64,000 nt of DNA from Bacteroidales bacterium (GTDB lineage Bacteria > Bacteroidota > Bacteroidia > Bacteroidales > P3): the NCBI GenBank assembly GCA_017960475.1, contig JAGCZH010000018.1, positions 124,001-188,000 on the forward strand, in the 5' to 3' direction. Shown here piece by piece: positions 44,194-54,900 of the stretch. The notes beneath the pieces were generated by a model. It worked only from the letters and a program-made list of their open reading frames with translations. It did not search any database and was not told the DNA's origin. Made by a program: the position numbers and the translations under genes. How positions within the stretch are numbered: position 1 is the stretch's first letter; every line of letters starts with the position of its first letter.

Positions 44194-44455
44194 CATTTTT
44201 TTTTCTTATCGGATTTTATTCGATCATTCTGACGCAATTGTTTGTGTCTTGGTGCTTTATCCATTTTCCGCAGGGTCCCTTCATTTGTCATAATAATTGT
44301 TTGAAGTGTTTTCTTGTTATGTTGCTTGTTCTGTAAAGAAAAATGCTGTAAAAACAGACATGACTCAACTCTTGATTTCGAGTGTATTATATATAGTTTA
44401 TATATTTATTGTTTTATTTTTTTCAGAAATATGTTGTAGTGTCAATAAAATTTCT
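44194..44455. other. intergenic stretch between radC and secDF
   Basis: This AT-rich divergent region lies between two promoters. I found no gene or structured RNA in it that I can defend. Confidence 0.4.
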
Positions 44456-44463
44456 TATTTTTG
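44456..44463 (+). promoter_or_regulatory. promoter -7 box for secDF
   Basis: TATTTTTG matches TAnnTTTG, about 47 nt before the secDF start. Confidence 0.65.
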
Positions 44464-44510
44464 CATGTTCAAAATGTAGAATTATAATAAAATAAATTAA
44501 TACTTAAGAA

Positions 44511-47500
44511 ATGCAGAATAAAGGACTTATCAGATTTTTAGCGATCTGCTTTGTGCTAGTTTGTCTATTCCAATTGTCTTTTTCTTTTGCGACAAAGAAG
44601 GTGGAAAACAAAGCCAAGGCTCGCGCTGAAAGGTATGTGGAAAGTGAAAAAGGTAAGAGCGATATTGACTTTTGCGTCAATAAGCATGGCAACAGCAATT
44701 TGTCGCCTGCTGAGCTCAAGAATCTAACTTCAATTGTCACTGACTCCATCAGGAATGCCAAGGTAACTTATTTTCTTGATTCCATGGCAAATGAAAAGGT
44801 TTGGATGGGCTTTACTTACAGAAAGTGCCAGGCTCGTGAAATCAACCTTGGTCTTGACCTTAAGGGTGGTATGAACGTTATGCTCGAAGTCTCGACAGTT
44901 GACGTTGTAAAAGCTCTGGCAAATTACACAAACGATCCCGTCTTCAATCAAGCTATTGAGTTGGCTCTTAAGAACCAGGAGAAATCCGTGAATGAGGATT
45001 TTGTCACTCTTTTTTACGACGCTATCCGTACGATTAACCCTAATGTAAGCTTGGCTGGTTATTTCAGTGGTCAGCTTAACGGTGCCACTTTGCGTGATGA
45101 TAACAATACAATCATCTCGAAATTGCGCGAAGAGACTAGTAGCGCTTATGACAGAACATATGAGATTCTTCGTAAACGTATCGATAAGTTTGGTGTCGCC
45201 CAGCCTACAATTCAACGTCTTCAAGCTTCAGAGAGAATTCTTGTCGAGCTGCCTGGTGTGAAAGATCCCCAGCGTGTACGTAAACTCTTGAAGGGTACCG
45301 CTCAACTTGAATTCTGGGCAACATATAGCGGCGATATGAGCGATCCTCGTCTCGCTGGCGAGTATAACCGTGTTGTCAGCTATCTTTCCGCAACTGATGA
45401 ATACATTGCGTCTCGTAACAATTTGTCGGCAACTAACGACTCTGTCGCTTCCGACACCGTTGCTAACGATAGCACTGCTGTTAAGAATGCAACTCCTGCA
45501 AACAACGCCCTTGCTTCAGATCCTCAGAGCGAGCAGTATCGCAAAGATCACCCACTGATGTCTCTTATGGCTCAGTATCAGGGTCGCCCACTCTATCCTC
45601 CTCTCGTTTTCAGAGCAACTGAGGCTGACACAGCTGCTGTCAACAGCATGATTGCTGAAGGTATTAAAGCTGGCAAAATCAATGCCCGTGAGGTTAAATA
45701 TCTGTGGTCTGTAAAACCTGTCGAGGAAAATACCAATATTTTTGAGCTCTATGCAATCAAAATAGAGGATTTCGATAGGAACACCAATCTTCCCAAGGCC
45801 AAACTTGATGGTAGTGTTATTTCCGATGCTCGTCAAGATTTTAGCAACACCGAGGGTAATGAGATTTCTATGACCATGAAATCCGACGGTGCTCATGCTT
45901 GGAAGAATATCACTCATGATAATGTTGGAAAATGTGTAGCCATTGTTCTCGACGATCAGGTTTATTCCGCACCTCGTGTCAATGGTGAAATTGCGGGAGG
46001 CCGTTCTTCTATCACAGGCGATTTCACTCTTGAAGAGGCCAAGGACTTGGCGAATGTTCTGAAATCAGGTAAGTTGCCCGCACCTGCCCGTATTGTTCAG
46101 GAGGCTGTCGTTGGACCTTCACTTGGTCAGGAGTCGATTCACAAGGGACTTGTGTCATTTGTGCTCGCATTTATTATTGTACTAATATATATGGTGGTAT
46201 TCTACAATCGCGCCGGTTGGGTCTCGGTTGTTGCTCTTGTCACCAACGTGTTTCTCCTCATGGGCGTCCTTGCTTCGATTGGCGCCGTCCTCACTTTGCC
46301 TGGTATCGCAGGTATTGTGCTTACTATGGCTATGGCAGTCGATGGTAACGTCATTATTTATGAACGTATCAAAGAAGAGTTGCGTGCTGGTAAAAGTATC
46401 GCTAACGCTGTTGAGGAAGGTTTCAAGAATGCCCTCTCGGCTATTATTGATGGTCAGGTTACAACATTCCTGCTGGGTCTCGTTCTTATACTTTTCGGTT
46501 CGGGTACCATCCAGGGTTTTGCTGTAACACTCTGTATAGGTATTGTCACCTCATTGTTCACGAGCATCTTCATCACCCGTCTTGTTATCGACTGGATGTT
46601 GAATCATAAGAAGAAAATCAATTTCTCCTTTAAATTCACCGAGAATTTCATGCGTAACGCGAATTATGATTTCATGGGCAAACGCAAGGTATTCTACATT
46701 ATCGCCTGCACCGCTATCGTAATTTGCATTGCCGGTGTTTCAATACGTCATCTCGGTATGGGTATTGATTTTACCGGTGGTCGTACCTATGTTGTCCGTT
46801 TCGATCAGGATGTCAATGTCGTCGACGTTCGTTCAAGCCTTTCCACTCAGTTTGAGGAGGCTCCGGAAGTGAAATCATATGGTCCTAGCAACCAGGTTAA
46901 AATAACCACCAACATTGTTGCTTCCAATTATTATGATGCTTATCGTACCGTTCACAACCTCTCGGCAACAGATACTATCACAGATGAGATGGTTATTAAT
47001 GAGAAACTCTTCGAGGGTACCAAGCAGTATTTTGGCAAGACTGATGATGGCAAGGATATTACCATGAGCCAGTTTGCAAGTGCGGAGAATTATCCCTATG
47101 GTATCATACAGTCTGAACAGGTCGAGGCTACTATGGCTACCGACATGAAACGTTCTTCTATTCTTGCTGTCCTTGGTGGTCTGCTTGTGATTTTCGCCTA
47201 CATTGGAATACGTTTCAAGAGCTGGCGCTTCGGTGTCGGTAGTGTCGCAGCTTTGACACATGATACTATTTTGATTATTGGTATGTTCGCATTGCTCAGA
47301 GGTCTGCTCCCGTTCAGTCTCGATGTTGATCAGTCATTCATTGCTGCGGTGTTGACAGTGATAGGTTACTCTATTAATGCCACCGTGGTTATCTTCGACC
47401 GTGTACGTGAAAACAGGACGCTCTATCCTAAGCGTGATCTAATCCAACACATGAATGATGCAATCAATGCTACGTTGGCTCGTACCATCAACACCTCGGG

Positions 47501-47684
47501 TACAACATTTTTCACACTTTTGATGATGTTTATCTTTGGCGGTGAAGTTATTCGTGGCTTTATCTTTGCTCTTCTTGTCGGTGTCGTTTGCGGTATGTTC
47601 TCCTCGGTCTGCATTGCTTGCCCGCTAGTATATGAGGTTAGCAAAAGACGTGAGATGAAAAGACTGGCAAAGAATAATAATTAG
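44511..47684 (+). CDS. secDF: protein translocase SecD-SecF fusion
   Basis: SecDF uses the proton gradient to help pull proteins through SecYEG. The 1057-aa protein fuses SecD and SecF, as is usual in this phylum. SecD has GLDLKGGMNVMLEV near residue 120, a large periplasmic loop, GPSLGQESIHKG and six helices to about 710. SecF begins near 735 with GMGIDFTGGRTYVVRF and ends with GYSINATVVIFDRVREN and its last helices. An unusual Asn/Ala/Ser/Asp-rich stretch (about 300-340) lies in the SecD loop. Confidence 0.96.
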   Translation: MQNKGLIRFLAICFVLVCLFQLSFSFATKKVENKAKARAERYVESEKGKSDIDFCVNKHGNSNLSPAELKNLTSIVTDSIRNAKVTYFLDSMANEKVWMGFTYRKCQAREINLGLDLKGGMNVMLEVSTVDVVKALANYTNDPVFNQAIELALKNQEKSVNEDFVTLFYDAIRTINPNVSLAGYFSGQLNGATLRDDNNTIISKLREETSSAYDRTYEILRKRIDKFGVAQPTIQRLQASERILVELPGVKDPQRVRKLLKGTAQLEFWATYSGDMSDPRLAGEYNRVVSYLSATDEYIASRNNLSATNDSVASDTVANDSTAVKNATPANNALASDPQSEQYRKDHPLMSLMAQYQGRPLYPPLVFRATEADTAAVNSMIAEGIKAGKINAREVKYLWSVKPVEENTNIFELYAIKIEDFDRNTNLPKAKLDGSVISDARQDFSNTEGNEISMTMKSDGAHAWKNITHDNVGKCVAIVLDDQVYSAPRVNGEIAGGRSSITGDFTLEEAKDLANVLKSGKLPAPARIVQEAVVGPSLGQESIHKGLVSFVLAFIIVLIYMVVFYNRAGWVSVVALVTNVFLLMGVLASIGAVLTLPGIAGIVLTMAMAVDGNVIIYERIKEELRAGKSIANAVEEGFKNALSAIIDGQVTTFLLGLVLILFGSGTIQGFAVTLCIGIVTSLFTSIFITRLVIDWMLNHKKKINFSFKFTENFMRNANYDFMGKRKVFYIIACTAIVICIAGVSIRHLGMGIDFTGGRTYVVRFDQDVNVVDVRSSLSTQFEEAPEVKSYGPSNQVKITTNIVASNYYDAYRTVHNLSATDTITDEMVINEKLFEGTKQYFGKTDDGKDITMSQFASAENYPYGIIQSEQVEATMATDMKRSSILAVLGGLLVIFAYIGIRFKSWRFGVGSVAALTHDTILIIGMFALLRGLLPFSLDVDQSFIAAVLTVIGYSINATVVIFDRVRENRTLYPKRDLIQHMNDAINATLARTINTSGTTFFTLLMMFIFGGEVIRGFIFALLVGVVCGMFSSVCIACPLVYEVSKRREMKRLAKNNN

Positions 47685-47713
47685 TTCTATACTATATATA
47701 GCGAATTGATACG

Positions 47714-48115
47714 ATGGACTTCGTTGAGATCATAATAACAATAGCCATAATAGCAGTGGGTAGCCTTCTTGGGAGCGGTAAAAAAAGCGCCAAGAAGGTT
47801 GCTCCTAGCCAGGCTTCTGGCCGTAGACCTGCTCAGGCTCCCATGCCCGGAGGCTTGTTTAAGGACTTCAGCGCCGATGATCTCAGCAATGAAAAGAGCT
47901 CTAACACAAAGAAACAAAAAAACAGAGACTCGCTTGGTCAGGAGTATTTCTCATACGAGAATTCCACCTCGGAATTGAATTCTCAGTCGAGTGTCAACTC
48001 CTATAGCATGCCGGATTCTGATTCTGTTGAGAAAGACACTTTTTCAGTACTTGACGAACCGTTTGATTTTAGAAAAGCTGTCATCTACCAGACTATTATG
48101 GAACGCGTATCATAA
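47714..48115 (+). CDS. small membrane protein, unknown
   Basis: The 133-aa protein has one N-terminal helix (MDFVEIIITIAIIAVGSLLG) and a basic then Ser/Asn/Asp-rich disordered middle. Its C-terminus, EPFDFRKAVIYQTIMERV, resembles the short tail motif of many small Bacteroidota membrane proteins. It follows secDF by 29 nt and is probably cotranscribed. No function is known to me. Confidence 0.7.
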   Translation: MDFVEIIITIAIIAVGSLLGSGKKSAKKVAPSQASGRRPAQAPMPGGLFKDFSADDLSNEKSSNTKKQKNRDSLGQEYFSYENSTSELNSQSSVNSYSMPDSDSVEKDTFSVLDEPFDFRKAVIYQTIMERVS

Positions 48116-48177
48116 CATCGCCATTATTTCAGAAAAAAATTAAATAAAATAATTAACTCTCTACAAAAACCACAAGT

Positions 48178-51100
48178 ATGTTTAGAAAGGTACTACTAAC
48201 AATCGGGCTGCTATTGATTGCTCAAGTAGCGGTCTTTGCACAAGGTACCATGAAGGGTACTATCACCGATGAAAAAACAGGTGAGGGTCTCATCGGTGCC
48301 AACGTTGTTGCAAAGCAAGGTGGCCAAATTATTGCCGGTGGTCGTACTGACTATGAAGGTAATTATACCATTAAGGGCCTTCAAGTCGGTAAATACGAAA
48401 TTGAAGTTTCGTATATGGGCTACACGACTATTAAAACCGAAATCAACGTCAAGGCATCTGGTTTCACTGTCTTCAACGAAAAGATGACAAAGTCTGGAGC
48501 TACACAGCTGAAAGATGTTATCGTGAAGACACACAAGGTTCCTGTGATTGAAATCGGTACACCCGAAACAGGACAGCGCCTCTCAGCTGAAGATATTGGC
48601 AAAATGCCTGCCAACTCCGTTGATGGTATTGTCGCCGCAGTGGCTGGTGTCGGCTATAGTGACGGCGGTACTGGAACGGCACGCGGTGAGGAAGGTATGG
48701 TCCAACAGGTGGGTAACGTGCGTACTCGTACCGGTGTCCATGTTCCGAAAGAAGCTATAGCAGAAATCCAGGTTGTGCTCGGTGGTACTCCTGCAAGTAT
48801 CGGTGAGGCTATCGGTGGTACTCAGATTATCACCCTCAAACCGCCAGAGTCAAAATTCAAAGGATTGGTTAAATACGAGACTTATCTTGACTATCGTCTG
48901 TATAACAACCTTGTTGTTTATCTTACTGGTCCTATTGCGAAAATCGCTATCAAGGACGACAATGGTAACCCAACAGGTTCTCGTACATTCCTCGGCTTCC
49001 GTTTCACTGGCGACGCGACCTATACTAAGTTCGCTTACTATCGCGCCAAGGACGGACGTTATCGTGTCGTTAACGATGAACTCGTACAGCAGATTGAGCA
49101 GAACCCCATTGTGTTTGATCCTGTTACTTACACAGTCAATTATGCTGCTGAATATCTTCGTGATGACGACTTCGTCGAGATTACTCGTCCCAATGCCAAG
49201 AACTATTATGCTAGTAAGGACCGTGAAGCAGATTTCGGTAGCTACTCTATCGCTATGCAGGCAGCTCTTGACTTCCGCTTCACTGAGTTGACATCACTTG
49301 TGCTTACTGGAGATTATTATTTTGTCAGTTCTCCCAGCACCAGTCTCAGCTATTTCCCATTGAGCCTTCACAACGCTGCCAACGGTGTTCAGAAACAGCA
49401 GAACTTTGTTATCACCGCTGACTTCACACAGCGTTTCAAAGATCCAGAGCCCGTAAAGGACGAGAGCAATCCGGATGCTAAATCGGAACCCGCTGTTTCG
49501 AAAGTCATGTACAACATCACTGCCATGTACAACCGTTTGAACAGCCGTTCTTACAATGAGAAATTCGGTGACGACATTTTCAAATATGGTCATATCGGTG
49601 TCTTCGAAAGGACACAGACTCCTTCTTATGAGATCCGTTCCGATTACGACTACCATGGTACCACCCAGGCTGCCCTTGTACAGAATAGCTGGATTGAGAA
49701 TTCAACATTTGTCTCTCCTTCCGAGTACAACCCCATCCTGGCCAACTATACCAGCCAGCTCTTCTCAATCTCTGCGCTGCAGCCTTATTTGACTACTTTC
49801 GACGGTATCCGTCAGTTCAACGGTCTGGTGAATGGTACATCTCCTTCGAATATTTACAGTCTCTTCCAGAATGTGGGTGTTCAGAACTCTGGCTATGCAA
49901 AGTCTGAAAACAATTACTATTATGTACAGGCAAAGGCAGCGGCAACCATCAAGAAACATGACCTTGAAATCGGTTTCCAGTATGACCACTACACCAGTGC
50001 ATACTATGGACTTTCCGCTTATTCACTGTGGACTCTTATGCGTCAGTCGGCTAATGCACATATAACTCAGCTTGACTTCACAAGACCTATCGAGCATTTT
50101 GAGAACTCTACTCTTTATGTCGACTATGCTCGCTTGAATGGTGGTGGACAGACTACATTCGATGAATCTCTCCGTCGTGCTCTCGGTCTGGATGTCAACG
50201 GTACCGATTGGCTTGACATAGACCGTTACACTCCCGATCAGTACAATGAATTCGGTGGTATCAACATGTTCTCTGCCAACGAGCTTTTCAACAGTGGTAA
50301 CCAGCTTGTAAGTTACTATGGTTACGACCATACTGGTGAGAAGTACAACAGCAGAGCTTGGAGCCTTGACGACTTCTTTGATCCTGTGAGCCGTGGCCAC
50401 AAGAACTTCCAATACCTGCCCGCTTTTGCACCTATCTACGCTGCTGGATATATCCAGGATAAATTCTTCATCCAGGATCTTATCTTCAACGTTGGTGTCC
50501 GTGTCGACTACTTCGATGGTAACCAGATGGTGCTTAAGGATCCCTACCTGCTTTATGAGTCCTATACTGTAGGTGACCTTCAGAAAGGTTCCGCTCTTTA
50601 CAACACTGGTCTCTCTGGTAATGCATTCCCAACAGCTGTTCAGGATGACTGGGTAGTATATGTTGATGACGCTGGTGCCACAACTCCTACTATCCGTGGT
50701 TATCGTGATGGTAATATTTGGTACAATGCTGACGGTGTCCAGGTTTCCGCTCCAAGTGCCATCTCTGGTGAATCTGGTAAACCTACTCCTTACCGTACCA
50801 AAGGCGAAGGTGGTGGACAGCAGATAGCTACCATAGGTAACGGAAGTGGTAACCGTATTTCTTCAAGCGCATTCAAGGATTACGAGCCTCAAATTGTTCC
50901 TATGCCTCGTATCGCTTTCTCGTTCCCTGTAAACGATATGTCACAGTTCAAGGCTAACTACGACATTATTGCCCGTCGTCCTTCTTCGGGTTGGCAGGCC
51001 GATTACCTCAGCTACCTCTTCATGAGCCAAGTATCGGGTTACATCAACAACCCCAACTTGAAACCTGAACGTATCACCAACTACGAACTCGGTTTCCAGC

Positions 51101-51969
51101 AGGCTCTTAATAAAGATAAGACCGCTGCTCTCAGTATCTCAGCATACTACAAGGAAACTCGTGACCTTATCCAGATCACCCAGTATGCCGGTGCTGACCC
51201 CAACAGCAACTACTACTCATACGACAACCTCGATTTCAAAACCATCAAGGGTTTCTCTCTTTCGTTTGATATGCGTCAGAGCGCAAATGTTCGTATCAAC
51301 GCAAACTATACTCTCCAATATGCAGAAGGTACTGGTTTGACTTCAACAACCATGTCCGAGCTGATAAAGGAAGGTTACACCACTCTTAAAATGCTGAATC
51401 CTATCGCCGACGACCGTCGTCACGAGTTTAAGGCTAACGTAGACTATCGTATGGGACCCAAGGAAGGTTGGCATTATACCCGCACTGTTAAGGATTCCGA
51501 TGGCAATCTTCGTAAGAAGGATGTCTATCCTTTCCAGAACTTCGGTATCAACTTCCTCGCTGTTGCTCAGTCGGGTCGTCCTTATACCCGTCAGTTCAGC
51601 AACACTCAGAGAACCATCGTAGGTAGCTACCGTGGTGCCCGTATGCCTTGGGGCTTCTATTTCGATGTCGTTGTCGACAAGACATGGCCTATCGAAATCA
51701 AGACCGAGAAACGTAGTCGCCAGACTATGCTTAACGCAGCTATCACTGTTACCAACCTCTTTGACATCAGAAACGTCACCGGCGTTCACTATGTCACTGG
51801 TAACCCCACCGACGACGGTTATTTGACCGACCCAGAGACTCAGTCTGTAATCAACGCATGGCTTGATCCTCAGTCTTATCGTGACATGTATTCTATTATG
51901 CTCAACAATAATTACTGGAACTACTCATCGCCAAGACGTATCCGTGTCTCGTTGACTTACAACTTCTAA
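48178..51969 (+). CDS. TonB-dependent receptor with carboxypeptidase-regulatory-like domain
   Basis: The 1263-aa protein has a signal peptide (1-21) and an N-terminal beta-sandwich domain (MKGTITDEKTGEGLIGANVV ... GYTTIKTEI). A plug domain includes AEDIGKMPANSVDGIVAAVAG and EIQVVLGGTPASIGEAIGG. A large 22-strand barrel follows, ending in the aromatic RIRVSLTYNF. No TonB box is obvious. No SusD gene follows; instead a 1574-aa exported protein and a PorV-like barrel do. Codons are strongly biased to CGT, GGT and AAC types, suggesting high expression. The substrate is unknown. Confidence 0.85.
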   Translation: MFRKVLLTIGLLLIAQVAVFAQGTMKGTITDEKTGEGLIGANVVAKQGGQIIAGGRTDYEGNYTIKGLQVGKYEIEVSYMGYTTIKTEINVKASGFTVFNEKMTKSGATQLKDVIVKTHKVPVIEIGTPETGQRLSAEDIGKMPANSVDGIVAAVAGVGYSDGGTGTARGEEGMVQQVGNVRTRTGVHVPKEAIAEIQVVLGGTPASIGEAIGGTQIITLKPPESKFKGLVKYETYLDYRLYNNLVVYLTGPIAKIAIKDDNGNPTGSRTFLGFRFTGDATYTKFAYYRAKDGRYRVVNDELVQQIEQNPIVFDPVTYTVNYAAEYLRDDDFVEITRPNAKNYYASKDREADFGSYSIAMQAALDFRFTELTSLVLTGDYYFVSSPSTSLSYFPLSLHNAANGVQKQQNFVITADFTQRFKDPEPVKDESNPDAKSEPAVSKVMYNITAMYNRLNSRSYNEKFGDDIFKYGHIGVFERTQTPSYEIRSDYDYHGTTQAALVQNSWIENSTFVSPSEYNPILANYTSQLFSISALQPYLTTFDGIRQFNGLVNGTSPSNIYSLFQNVGVQNSGYAKSENNYYYVQAKAAATIKKHDLEIGFQYDHYTSAYYGLSAYSLWTLMRQSANAHITQLDFTRPIEHFENSTLYVDYARLNGGGQTTFDESLRRALGLDVNGTDWLDIDRYTPDQYNEFGGINMFSANELFNSGNQLVSYYGYDHTGEKYNSRAWSLDDFFDPVSRGHKNFQYLPAFAPIYAAGYIQDKFFIQDLIFNVGVRVDYFDGNQMVLKDPYLLYESYTVGDLQKGSALYNTGLSGNAFPTAVQDDWVVYVDDAGATTPTIRGYRDGNIWYNADGVQVSAPSAISGESGKPTPYRTKGEGGGQQIATIGNGSGNRISSSAFKDYEPQIVPMPRIAFSFPVNDMSQFKANYDIIARRPSSGWQADYLSYLFMSQVSGYINNPNLKPERITNYELGFQQALNKDKTAALSISAYYKETRDLIQITQYAGADPNSNYYSYDNLDFKTIKGFSLSFDMRQSANVRINANYTLQYAEGTGLTSTTMSELIKEGYTTLKMLNPIADDRRHEFKANVDYRMGPKEGWHYTRTVKDSDGNLRKKDVYPFQNFGINFLAVAQSGRPYTRQFSNTQRTIVGSYRGARMPWGFYFDVVVDKTWPIEIKTEKRSRQTMLNAAITVTNLFDIRNVTGVHYVTGNPTDDGYLTDPETQSVINAWLDPQSYRDMYSIMLNNNYWNYSSPRRIRVSLTYNF

Positions 51970-51999
51970 TCTTCCTTAATCTTGAAAAATTAATAAGAG

Positions 52000-54900
52000 A
52001 TGAAAAATATATTTATTAAAACAGTCTTAATGGCTTTCCTGTTCTCATCGACAGTGGGAACAGCTGTAGCGCGCGAATGCACTACCTGTAAAAAGCCGTC
52101 GTCAAAGAAGGCTGCTGTGCAGTCGAAGGCTGCCGTGTGTAAGCGTGCTCAAAGTACCGCTGAGCTGAACGTGAACAACGTCCGCGCTCTTATCAACGGT
52201 TACGGCAATATGTGGTATGACGGCAGCATTACTCAGTACCACATTCCTAAAGATGGTACTTCGACTCCCCTTTATTGTGCCGCTCTTTGGATTGGTGGTA
52301 CCGACGTCAACGACCAGTTGCGTCTTGCCGCTCTCCGTTTCGGTTCCGAAGGTGACGACTATTGGCCGGGTCCCCTTACCATCGATGGTACTGCTGACGT
52401 TACTGTCGAGGTTTGTAACTACTACGACCGTCACTTTAAAATCACTCAGGCTGAAGTCGAGAGTTTCAGACAAATGTTCGACTACACTCAGCATCCTCCA
52501 GTACCCAATGATAAATATCACGAGGAACTGGTTTCTCAGGTAATTAAAGAATGGCCTGCTCACGGTGGTTTCCCCAACCAGTCACATTATCTGGCTCCTT
52601 TCTTTGATGCCGATGGTGATGGTGAATATCATTATCAGAATGGTGATTATCCTTACTATGATTTCGATAATGAACTCTGCCCCCGCACTTTGAAAGCCAA
52701 ACTTCAACCAGGCGAGCCTTATGTTCCTTTCAAAACCATGGAGGATTCTCTCGGTGTCGTCAGTGGAGGTCTTCTGAGTGACCAAGTCCTCAAAGGCGAC
52801 CAGACCATTTGGTGGGTATTCAATGATATGGGTAACTCCCACACTGAGTCGGGTGGACAGCCTATCGGTCTTGAAATCCGTGCCCAGGCTTTCGCTTTCT
52901 CGACCAATGACGAGATTAACAACATGACATTCTACACCTACGAAATCATCAACCGTTCTGTTTACGAATTGCGTAACACCTATTTCAGCCAGTGGGTTGA
53001 CCCAGACCTTGGCTATGGTTATGACGACTATATTGGATGCGATGTTAAGCGTGGTCTTGGCTACTGCTACAACGGTAAGGATGTCGACGGCCCCGGTACT
53101 GGTGCTTACACCGGTATTCCTCCTGCAGTCGGTATTGACTTCTTCCAAGGACCATACATGGATCCCGATGGTAAGGATAACCCCAAAATCGATATCGCCA
53201 AAATGCGTATCCACTATCCTGAGAAACTTGCCAACTACTGGATTCCTTCTCAGAATAAATATGACACTATCCGCTTGACCGACGACGCTGACCTTTATTA
53301 TCCTTTGGCTTGGTACTTTGTTCCTGACGACTCAATTGGAAACTGCGCTATTAATGGTGTCAACTTTGGTAACAACATTATTGATGACGAGCGTTTTGGT
53401 ATGCGCCGCTTCGTTTACTATGAAAACGGTTCATCCAATACCAATGGTGAGCCTTCGAAGGCTACCGACTACTATAACTACCTGCAAGGTTACTGGAAGA
53501 ATGGCGCTCACATGAAATTTGGTGGTAACGCCATTGCAACAGGTACTTCCAATCTCAATTGCGACTTTATGTTCCCTGACGATAGCGACCCACTCTATTG
53601 GGGTACCAATGGTGTCCGTCCCGACGACGAATTCCATCCCGATGACTGGACCGAGGTCACTTCTGGTGATAACGTCTCTCCTGGAGACCGTCGTTTCATG
53701 CAGTCAGCTGGTCCCTTCACTCTTAAACCTGGTGCTGTAAACTACATTACCGTTGGTATTCCTTTTGCACAGGCTTCCTCGGGTAACCGCTGGACTTCTG
53801 TTACTCTCTTGCGTGAAATCGATGACGTTTGCCAATCGCTTTTCGAAAACTGCTTCAAGGTTCTCGATGGTCCTGACGCACCAACACTTGTCGTCCAGGA
53901 AATGAGCAACGAGGTCATCCTCTATATCACTTATGAGAATCCATCATCCAACAACTATGGCGAATCCTATGATCAGGAGGATAACTCAATTCTCAAGTCA
54001 TATGCTCCTGAGCTGCGTCGCTATAAGTTCGAAGGCTATCAGATCTATCAGCTTGTTGACGCTAACGCTTCTGTTACCGACATTGGAGATGAGACCAAGG
54101 CACGTTTGGTTTATCAGTGCGACATCGAGAACTACTATGATGACACTGCAGCCAACCCCACTCTCCCCATCGCTAAGCTTGTCAACTACACTTCCAACTC
54201 CGCAACAGGTCTCTTGACAGGTACTATCATGGTTAACGGTTCTAACACCGGTATCAAGCATGTTGTCCGTGTGAATAGCGACCAGTTCGCAAGTGGTACA
54301 CACACCAACCTGGTGAATAATAAAGAATACTATTATGTATGTATCGCTTACGCTCACAACCGTTACAAAGAGTATTCTCAGACCGATCCTACCAAACTCG
54401 ATGGTCAGAAAGAGCCTTATCTCGCTGGTCGTAAGAATGAGTATGGCGGAACTATCACCCCTGTTGTTGCTAAGCCTCATGATCCTTCTGCTGAAAACGG
54501 TGGTACCATCGTTCAAGCCACCTATGGTATGAGTCCTAACATTACACGTCTTGAAGGTTATGGTAATGGTGGTAATGTCCTCCGTTTCACCGAAGAATCT
54601 CTTGTTGAACTTATGGGCGAAAAGGGCCAGACTGGTAAAGCTCCTGGTTACTTCTCGGAAAATACCGCTGCTGGTAGCTACTCGGCAAATATGCAGAACC
54701 CATGTATCATTGCACAACCTGTTTACGAGCAGAACTATGGTCCTATCAATGTCCGCATAATTGACCCCCTCAATGTTAAGGAAGGCAGATTCCAAATCAA
54801 GTTTGATGGTGCAAGCGATACCTCGAGATGGGTTATCTCAACTGTTGACGGTTCTCCTCTTTTTGACAATGTCTATACCGACACCGCCGACTTCGCTATC

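Noticed and set aside
44194-44455. Possible structured RNA such as SRP RNA or 6S RNA before secDF
   Set aside because: No conserved SRP tetraloop region or long central bubble could be found.
53998-54795. Long minus-strand frames inside the 1574-aa gene
   Set aside because: Strong codon bias of the plus-strand gene leaves few stops on the other strand; no protein features seen.
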